64,000 nucleotides of DNA from NCBI RefSeq assembly GCF_042654345.1, contig NZ_JBHSGB010000010.1, positions 62,001 to 126,000 of the forward strand, written 5' to 3'. Position numbers and translations under genes: made by a program. Source of the DNA: Pararheinheimera marina. Its GTDB lineage: Bacteria; Pseudomonadota; Gammaproteobacteria; Enterobacterales; Alteromonadaceae. Below are positions 58,596 to 64,000 of this stretch, in pieces; position 1 is the stretch's first letter, and each line of letters opens with the position of its first letter. The notes below the pieces were generated by a model that did not search any database, was not told where the DNA came from, and saw only the letters and a program-made list of their open reading frames with translations.

Positions 58596-58605
58596 GAGCA
58601 GCCTC

Positions 58606-59718
58606 ATGCAGCAGCTTGCAGTGGCCCGTCTGTTTGACGGTGAAAAGTGGCTGAACAACCAATGCCTGAGCTGGCAGGACGGCCGTATAGTCCGGGTTGA
58701 ACCGGCAGCAGGCGAGGTGCTGCCGCTGACTCTGGCACCAGGTTTTATTGATGTGCAGGTGAATGGCGGCGGTGGTGCTTTGTTTAACACCGACACCAGC
58801 CTGACGGCGCTGCGTACTATGGTCAAAGCGCATGCTCAGTTTGGCAGTACCCTGCTGTTGCCGACCGTGATCACCGATTCGGTCGGCACCATGCAAGCTG
58901 CCGCGGATGTCATTGCACAGGCACTGGCCGCTAAAGAACCCGGTATCGCAGGTGTGCATTTCGAAGGCCCGCATTTATCGGTGCCTAAACGCGGCGTGCA
59001 TCCAACCGCGCATATCCGTCAGTTGTCTGACGCTGAGATGGCCATTTACCGGCGCACCGATTTAGGCATCAAAGTCGTCACAGTGGCACCGGAAAACGTG
59101 ACTCCGGCGCAAATTCGTCAGCTGGTGGACGCTGGCGTGATTGTCTGTCTGGGCCACAGCAATACAGACGCGGAGACGGTGCTGGCGGCGCTGGACGCCG
59201 GAGCGAGCGGTTTTACCCATTTATACAATGCCATGTCGCCATTGACCTCGCGTGAGCCTGGGGTGGTGGGCGCAGCACTGGCTGATCCTCATAGCTGGTG
59301 TGGCCTGATTTTAGATGGTCATCATATTCACCCACTGGCGGTGAAAGTGGCGTTGGCAGCCAAACCTAAAGGCAAACTGCTGATTGTGACTGACGCCATG
59401 TCGCCGGTCGGTACCAGCCAGACCGAGTTTGATTTTTTTGAAGGCAAGGTGATCCGTCAGGGCAATAAGCTAACCAACCTCGAAGGTAACCTGGCCGGTT
59501 CAGTGCTGGATATGGCCGACGCCGTGCGTTATGCCGTGCAGGTGCTGGGGCTGGAACAGGGCGAAGCACTGCGCATGGCGTCGTTGTACCCGGCTGAGTT
59601 TTTAGGTATTGCCGCTGAACGTGGCCGGCTGCAACCTGGTTATATTGCCGATCTGGTGTTGCTGAACGAGCAGGGAGCGGTAGCTGCCTGCTATCTCGCT
59701 GGCCAGCAACTGAGTTAA
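58606..59718 (+). CDS. nagA: N-acetylglucosamine-6-phosphate deacetylase
   Basis: Removes acetate from GlcNAc-6-phosphate; amidohydrolase, cytoplasmic. The 370-residue product shows APGFIDVQVNGGGG near residue 45, the metal-binding glutamate in HFEGPHLSVPKRG near residue 125, the histidines in CLGHSNTDAE near residue 184 and GFTHLYNAMSP near residue 205, and the catalytic aspartate in LIVTDAMSPVG near residue 263. The acetate released here is activated by acetyl-CoA synthetase, so the CrbS/CrbR system in the same window may serve this pathway. Confidence 0.95.
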   Translation: MQQLAVARLFDGEKWLNNQCLSWQDGRIVRVEPAAGEVLPLTLAPGFIDVQVNGGGGALFNTDTSLTALRTMVKAHAQFGSTLLLPTVITDSVGTMQAAADVIAQALAAKEPGIAGVHFEGPHLSVPKRGVHPTAHIRQLSDAEMAIYRRTDLGIKVVTVAPENVTPAQIRQLVDAGVIVCLGHSNTDAETVLAALDAGASGFTHLYNAMSPLTSREPGVVGAALADPHSWCGLILDGHHIHPLAVKVALAAKPKGKLLIVTDAMSPVGTSQTEFDFFEGKVIRQGNKLTNLEGNLAGSVLDMADAVRYAVQVLGLEQGEALRMASLYPAEFLGIAAERGRLQPGYIADLVLLNEQGAVAACYLAGQQLS

Positions 59719-59800
59719 TTTTCGACCCAAGCCAGCGGTCAGCCACCTGCGCTGCTGGCTGCAGGCATCCAATAAGAACGACAAACAACAGGAAGGAAAC

Positions 59801-61099
59801 ATGGAAATGACAGTTGACGCCTCTAAGGCGCGCAGCAGTGTGGTGCCGATGGCGATAGTCGCATTGCTGTTCTTTGTGCTGGGTTTTGCCACCTGGCTGA
59901 ATGGCTCGCTGATGCCTTATTTAAAACAGATGTTGCAACTGTCGCCATTTCAGGCGTCGTTGGTGCTGTTTTCCTTTTATATCGCCGTCACTTTTACGGC
60001 CTTGCCATCGGCTTGGGTGATCCGCAAAGTCGGTTACAAAAACGGCATGGCGTTGGGTATGGCCATTATGATGCTGGCTGGCCTGCTGTATATTCCTGCC
60101 GCGCAAACCCAGACCTTTGGCTTGTTTTTGCTGGCTCAGCTGGTGATTGGCACAGGTCAGACCTTGCTGCAAACAGCGGTTAATCCTTACGTGGTAAAAA
60201 TTGGCCCGGAACACACTGCAGCTGTGCGTATCAGCATTATGGGGATTCTGAATAAAACCGCCGGTGTGGTAGCGCCATTGGTCTTTACCGCCTTGATTGT
60301 CAGTGGTTTCTCGGCCCCGGCCGACACGGTGTTAACTCCAGAGCAAATTAATGACATGGCCTCTGGTTTAGTTGGTCCGTACCTGGGGCTGGCTACCTTT
60401 TTGGCCTTACTGGCGCTGGCGGTGAAGTATTCGCCATTACCTGAGTTACCAAAAGAGCAAGACGGTACCCGTGGTATGGCGCAGTTAAAGGCGGCTTTGG
60501 CCAAACCGTCGCTGGTGCTGGGTGTGCTGTCGTTATTTGTCTATGTCGCGGTGGAAGTGATTGCCGGTGACACTATTGGTTTGTTTGCTTTGTCACTGGG
60601 AGTAGAGCGCTACACCGTGATGACGTCTTACACCATGGTCTGTATGGTGCTGGGGTATGTGCTGGGTATTGTGCTGATCCCCCAGGTGTTGTCGCAGCAA
60701 AAAGCGCTGGCGATCTCTGCCGTATTGGGCTTGGTGTTAACGCTAATAGTGGCCTTTGGCGACAGCAGCTCCTACGCTATTTCCAATGCACTGCTGGTGC
60801 CTTTTGGTGGTACTGCCTTGCCAGATACCTTGCTGTTTATTGCGGTACTGGGCCTGGCCAACGCCATTGTCTGGCCTGCGGTCTGGCCTTTGGCGCTGTC
60901 GGGTTTAGGCGCTCTGACCAGCATTGGTTCGGCGCTGCTGATTATGGGCATCGCTGGTGGTGCTTTTGGCCCGCTGTTCTGGGGTTTACTGAGCGGCACC
61001 GGCCTGGGCCAACAAGGCGCTTACCTGGCGATGCTGCCTTGTTATCTGCTTATTCTGTTTTATGCCGTCAAAGGCCATAAGCTGCAACGCTGGAACTGA
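59801..61099 (+). CDS. nagP: N-acetylglucosamine MFS transporter
   Basis: Inner-membrane permease of 432 residues with 12 helices, of the FucP/NagP sugar:proton symporter group. Typical stretches are FVLGFATWLNGSLMPYLKQMLQLS near residue 27, IGTGQTLLQTAVNPYVVKIGPE near residue 115 and RISIMGILNKTAGVVAPL near residue 143. AGGAAGGAAAC directly precedes the ATG at 59801. It follows nagA by 82 bp and replaces a phosphotransferase system, matching cytoplasmic phosphorylation by NagK. A terminator follows its stop. Confidence 0.93.
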   Translation: MEMTVDASKARSSVVPMAIVALLFFVLGFATWLNGSLMPYLKQMLQLSPFQASLVLFSFYIAVTFTALPSAWVIRKVGYKNGMALGMAIMMLAGLLYIPAAQTQTFGLFLLAQLVIGTGQTLLQTAVNPYVVKIGPEHTAAVRISIMGILNKTAGVVAPLVFTALIVSGFSAPADTVLTPEQINDMASGLVGPYLGLATFLALLALAVKYSPLPELPKEQDGTRGMAQLKAALAKPSLVLGVLSLFVYVAVEVIAGDTIGLFALSLGVERYTVMTSYTMVCMVLGYVLGIVLIPQVLSQQKALAISAVLGLVLTLIVAFGDSSSYAISNALLVPFGGTALPDTLLFIAVLGLANAIVWPAVWPLALSGLGALTSIGSALLIMGIAGGAFGPLFWGLLSGTGLGQQGAYLAMLPCYLLILFYAVKGHKLQRWN

Positions 61100-61110
61100 C
61101 AGCTACACGC

Positions 61111-61150
61111 ACTCCGGCTGAGGTAAACTCTTGGCCGGAGTTTGTTTTTT
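61111..61150 (+). terminator. Intrinsic terminator between nagP and nagX
   Basis: ACTCCGGC (61111-61118) pairs with GCCGGAGT (61134-61141) over a 15-nt loop; TTG and six T residues follow (to 61150). nagX 30 bp downstream therefore needs read-through or its own promoter. Confidence 0.78.
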
Positions 61151-61179
61151 AGTGGCCTGCCGAATTTTGTTGAGGTGAT

Positions 61180-62268
61180 ATGGCTTCTTCCCGCTTTTAC
61201 GCTCTGGACGCTTTGCGTGGCTTAGCCATTGCACTGATGATCCTGGTCAATACCCCTGGTTCCTGGTCCCATGTCTACAGCCCGTTATTGCATGCGGCCT
61301 GGGACGGTTTTACCTTTGCCGATCTGGTGTTTCCCACCTTTTTATTTGTGGTCGGCGCCTCGATGTATTTTTCATTAAGCAAACTGCAGCCCGGTCCTGC
61401 GGCCGTCTGGCGGATCAGCGAACGGGCGCTGAAGCTGATTGCGCTGGGTATTCTGCTGAATTACCTGCCTTTTACTGAACCACTGGCCGAGCTGCGCTTG
61501 CCTGGTGTGTTGCAGCGTATTGGTCTGGCTTATTGGGCGGCGGCCTTACTGGTGGTCTACCTGCCCAAGCGTGCCTTGTGGTTGACGGCTGTTGGCTTAG
61601 TGCTGGGGTACTGGGCGCTGTTAGTGCTGGGTGCAGACCAGCCATACAGCCTGGAGCACAATCTGGTGCGCCAGCTGGATTTAGCGCTGTTTGGCGCGGC
61701 GCATATCTACCATGGTTTCGGTATGCCCTTTGACCCTGAAGGCTTATTAAGCACTTTGCCTTGTGTGACTGCAGTCATACTGGGGTATGCCACTGTGCTG
61801 TGGCTGAAGAGCCAGTCGCAGCAGGCGGCGGTAAAAGGCTTGAGTCTGGCTGGGCTTGGGCTGATTCTGCTTGCGCTGGCTTGGCATTGGCTGTGGCCTA
61901 TCAATAAAGCTTTATGGTCCGGCTCTTATCTGGCGCTCAGCACTGGGCTTATTCTGTGGTTGCTGGCGGCATTGATTTGGCTGGTGGATATCAAAGGCCA
62001 CCATCAACTGGCGTCGCCTTTAACTGTCTATGGCACCAACCCGCTGTTTATCTATGTGTTGTCCTGGGTCTGGGCCGTGCTGTTTGGCCTGGTCACAATG
62101 CAGCAGAGCACAGACGGAGCGGTCAGTGCTTACCAGTGGACCTTCCTGAAATTGGCCAGCCTGATGCCGGAAAAACTGGCCTCGCTGGTGTTCGCACTGG
62201 GCCATGTAGCCAGCTTCTGGGCGCTGTCGTTATGGCTCTATAAACGCAATATCATTATCAAGCTGTGA
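61180..62268 (+). CDS. nagX: NagX, inner-membrane protein of GlcNAc utilisation
   Basis: Polytopic inner-membrane protein of 362 residues (DUF5009, related to heparan-alpha-glucosaminide acetyltransferases). It starts with YALDALRGLAIALMILVNTPGSWSHVYSPLLHAAWDGFTFADLVFP-type sequence, containing the conserved LDALRG and the likely catalytic histidine, and has about 10 helices; GVLQRIGLAYW and PLTVYGTNPLFIYVLSW are also typical. In Shewanella-type pathways NagX is thought to assist GlcNAc passage across the inner membrane. GAGGTGAT precedes the ATG. A 52-bp hairpin repeat begins 8 nt after the stop. Confidence 0.88.
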   Translation: MASSRFYALDALRGLAIALMILVNTPGSWSHVYSPLLHAAWDGFTFADLVFPTFLFVVGASMYFSLSKLQPGPAAVWRISERALKLIALGILLNYLPFTEPLAELRLPGVLQRIGLAYWAAALLVVYLPKRALWLTAVGLVLGYWALLVLGADQPYSLEHNLVRQLDLALFGAAHIYHGFGMPFDPEGLLSTLPCVTAVILGYATVLWLKSQSQQAAVKGLSLAGLGLILLALAWHWLWPINKALWSGSYLALSTGLILWLLAALIWLVDIKGHHQLASPLTVYGTNPLFIYVLSWVWAVLFGLVTMQQSTDGAVSAYQWTFLKLASLMPEKLASLVFALGHVASFWALSLWLYKRNIIIKL

Positions 62269-62276
62269 TGAGCTTT

Positions 62277-62328
62277 GGGGTCAGGTCTTGTATTTTGCGT
62301 TCCAATGCAAAATACAAGACCTGACCCC
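62277..62328. repeat. 52-bp hairpin repeat, copy 5
   Basis: Perfect 22-bp arms (62277-62298, 62307-62328) and loop GTTCCAAT, identical to copy 2 some 37 kb away. It lies 8 nt after the nagX stop. The 14-bp end CCTGACCCCTTTTG (62320-62333) is repeated at 62337-62350, which looks like a truncated extra copy or slippage product. Confidence 0.94.
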
Positions 62329-62361
62329 TTTTGACACCTGACCCCTTTTGTTATTTGTACA

Positions 62362-62421
62362 ACTAAAGTCTCTACACCTTATGTCTAAGTTTGTTTGTTG
62401 AGCAGTTTGACTAAAGTATCT
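62362..62421. promoter_or_regulatory. Paired ACTAAAGT motifs upstream of the acyl-CoA synthetase gene
   Basis: ACTAAAGTCTCT (62362-62373) and ACTAAAGTATCT (62410-62421) are direct repeats 48 bp apart with one mismatch, just before the synthetase start. They partly resemble ACTAAGGTACAG of the motif at 27786 and 27868. Since CrbR activates acyl-CoA synthetase genes in related bacteria, they are candidate activator sites. Confidence 0.4.
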
Positions 62422-62449
62422 GCATAACAAGCAAAACAACAGGTGTCCC

Positions 62450-64000
62450 ATGACAAGGCCAGAACGCTCCTCTCACCTTCAGCAGTACCAACAGGCCAGC
62501 CAACAGCCTGAGCAGTTTTGGGCGGCGCAGGCTGCTCAGTTGCAGTGGTACAAAGCGCCGGCTTCCATCCTGCACCAGCAGGATGCCCATCATTACCAGT
62601 GGTTTGCTGACGGCGAACTCAATACCAGCTTTCTCGCTCTCGACAGCCAGATTTTTCAGGGCAGAGGGGCACAAACGGCCTTGATTTACGATTCCCCTGT
62701 CACAGGCCACAAGCAGCAGTACAGCTACCTTCAGCTGCGCGACGAAGTCGCCTTGCTGGCGGGGGCGATGCAGCAACTGGGGCTGGAAAAAGGCGACCGG
62801 GTGGTGATCTACATGCCCATGGTGCCCGAGGCGGTGATCGCCATGCTGGCAGTGGCGCGGCTGGGCGCCGTGCATTCGGTGGTGTTTGGCGGTTTCTCAG
62901 CGCATGAACTGGCGCTGCGTATCGACGACGCCACGCCAAAATTGGTGCTGTCAGCCTCCTGCGGTATCGAAGTCAACCGGCTGATTGCCTATAAACCACT
63001 GCTGGATGAAGCACTCAGCAAAGCGCAGCATCAGGTGCAGCATTCCGTGGTACTGCAGCGGCCACAGCTGCAGGCGGAGATGACTGTCGGTCGCGATCTG
63101 GACTGGCAGCAACTGCTGCAAGGTGCCAGCCCGGCAGAACCTGTGCCGGTCAAAGCCACAGACCCTTTGTATATTCTGTACACCTCAGGCACCACAGGAA
63201 AACCCAAAGGCGTGGTGCGAGACAACGGTGGCCATGCCGTGGCACTGCGTTACAGCATGCAGACCATTTATGGCGTGCAGCCCGGCGATGTGTTTTTTGC
63301 AGCGTCTGATGTCGGCTGGGTGGTCGGCCATTCCTATATTGTCTATGCCCCTTTACTGACGGGCTGCACCACAGTGCTGTATGAAGGCAAACCCGTCTTT
63401 ACGCCCGACGCCGGTGCCTTCTGGCGTCTGTGTGCCGAATACAAAGTCAAAGTGCTGTTTGCAGCGCCCACTGCCTTTCGTGCTATTCGCAAAGAAGACC
63501 CTGAGGCGACGCTGCAGCAGTATGACCTGTCTGCACTGCGCTACATCTTTATGGCGGGTGAACGGCTGGATCCGGCCACTTACCAGTGGGTGACGGATAA
63601 AATTGGCAAACCTGTGATCGACCACTGGTGGCAAACTGAAACCGGCTGGCCTATTGCTGGTAACCCGGCAGGTTTAGGTCTATTTCCTGCCAAAGCTGGT
63701 TCGTCGACTGTGCCGGTACCGGGCTTTCAGGTGGATATTCTCGATGAGTCCGGTCAGCCAGTGCCAACTGGCCAGCAAGGTTATATCGCACTGAAGCTGC
63801 CGTTACCGCCGGGCTGCCTGATCAGCATTTGGGGCAATGATGAGCGTTTTGTTGATGGCTACCTCAGCACTTTTACCGGCTATTACGCCAGTGGCGACGG
63901 CGGTTACCTGGATGACGACGGCTACTTGTTTGTGATGGGCCGCACCGACGACGTGATCAACGTGGCAGGGCACCGTTTATCCACCGGCGAGATGGAGCAG
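62450..64000 (+). CDS. Propionyl-/acetyl-CoA synthetase family protein (3' part outside window)
   Basis: AMP-forming acyl-CoA synthetase; 517 codons are visible before the right edge. The N-terminal ACS-type segment contains WFADGELNTSFLALD. The middle region has VVIYMPMVPEAVIAMLAVARLGAVHSVVFGGFSA near residue 125, the P-loop YTSGTTGKPKGVVRDNGGH near residue 244, and HWWQTETGWPIAGNP near residue 392. The D-N-G-G-H after the P-loop and GYAVALxYSM-like context are typical of PrpE-type propionyl-CoA synthetases. It activates propionate or other short acids. Position after paired ACTAAAGT motifs suggests regulation by short-chain carbon signals. Confidence 0.88.
   Translation, partial: MTRPERSSHLQQYQQASQQPEQFWAAQAAQLQWYKAPASILHQQDAHHYQWFADGELNTSFLALDSQIFQGRGAQTALIYDSPVTGHKQQYSYLQLRDEVALLAGAMQQLGLEKGDRVVIYMPMVPEAVIAMLAVARLGAVHSVVFGGFSAHELALRIDDATPKLVLSASCGIEVNRLIAYKPLLDEALSKAQHQVQHSVVLQRPQLQAEMTVGRDLDWQQLLQGASPAEPVPVKATDPLYILYTSGTTGKPKGVVRDNGGHAVALRYSMQTIYGVQPGDVFFAASDVGWVVGHSYIVYAPLLTGCTTVLYEGKPVFTPDAGAFWRLCAEYKVKVLFAAPTAFRAIRKEDPEATLQQYDLSALRYIFMAGERLDPATYQWVTDKIGKPVIDHWWQTETGWPIAGNPAGLGLFPAKAGSSTVPVPGFQVDILDESGQPVPTGQQGYIALKLPLPPGCLISIWGNDERFVDGYLSTFTGYYASGDGGYLDDDGYLFVMGRTDDVINVAGHRLSTGEMEQ

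Overview
The window reads as a chromosomal segment of a free-living, aquatic polysaccharide-degrading gammaproteobacterium of the Alteromonadales/Chromatiaceae type, with a Rheinheimera-like gene content. This placement is an inference from gene content: four large TonB-dependent receptors (TBDRs), SapC and cupin partners, a Shewanella-type N-acetylglucosamine (GlcNAc) pathway (NagK, NagB-II, NagA, NagP, NagX, LacI-type NagR) and a CrbS/CrbR two-component pair. No tRNA, rRNA, CRISPR array, prophage or complete insertion sequence was seen.

Layout. 1-11251 (minus strand) is a compact eight-gene galactoside operon: TBDR, short-chain dehydrogenase, lipoprotein GH2 beta-galactosidase, galE, galT, galK, galM and a sodium/sugar symporter that runs off the left edge. 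A GalR/LacI-like operator lies inside its promoter. mgsA diverges from it. 11959-16590 holds a membrane protein and an S9 peptidase-zapE-dedA operon. 16960-21451 pairs an Oar-like TBDR with a TPR-sulfotransferase. 21585-23168 is a BlaI/M56-TonB regulatory pair with a clear operator. 23340-25263 holds small and hypothetical genes, two 52-bp hairpin repeats and the wreck of an arsR-gap-(arsJ?) operon. 25264-30165 is a divergent locus of a GntP permease, a periplasmic MetX-like hydrolase and a TBDR, with two copies of an 18-bp motif. 30178-32940 is a cassette (methyltransferase, HNH nuclease, exported protein) bracketed by two hairpin repeats. 33063-43796 carries crbR, a LysR regulator, Fe-alcohol dehydrogenase, alkylsulfatase with its own divergent LysR regulator, crbS and 3-hydroxybutyrate dehydrogenase. 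44115-45750 has a DUF819 permease followed by a tandem repeat.

45751-62268 is a chitin/GlcNAc regulon. NagR is encoded at 45751-46776, and copies of a 16-bp palindrome related to ATGACAGCGTTGTCAT lie before the TBDR-cupin-SapC genes, before an oxidoreductase gene with a long leader ending in an intrinsic terminator, and between the divergent hexosaminidase gene and nagK-nagB-nagA-nagP-nagX. In outline, the TBDR imports chitooligosaccharides, the GH20 enzyme releases GlcNAc, NagX/NagP move it inward, NagK phosphorylates it, NagA deacetylates it and NagB-II deaminates it to fructose-6-phosphate. The window ends inside a propionyl/acetyl-CoA synthetase gene.

Points that deserve most attention: the 52-bp hairpin family (five copies, four of them 6-12 nt after a stop codon, with compensatory arm changes); the repeat-flanked methyltransferase-HNH cassette; a 305-bp MITE-like element; the NagR-controlled leader; the GTAC-type motif shared by crbR and the GntP/TBDR divergon; and the arsR-gap remnant.
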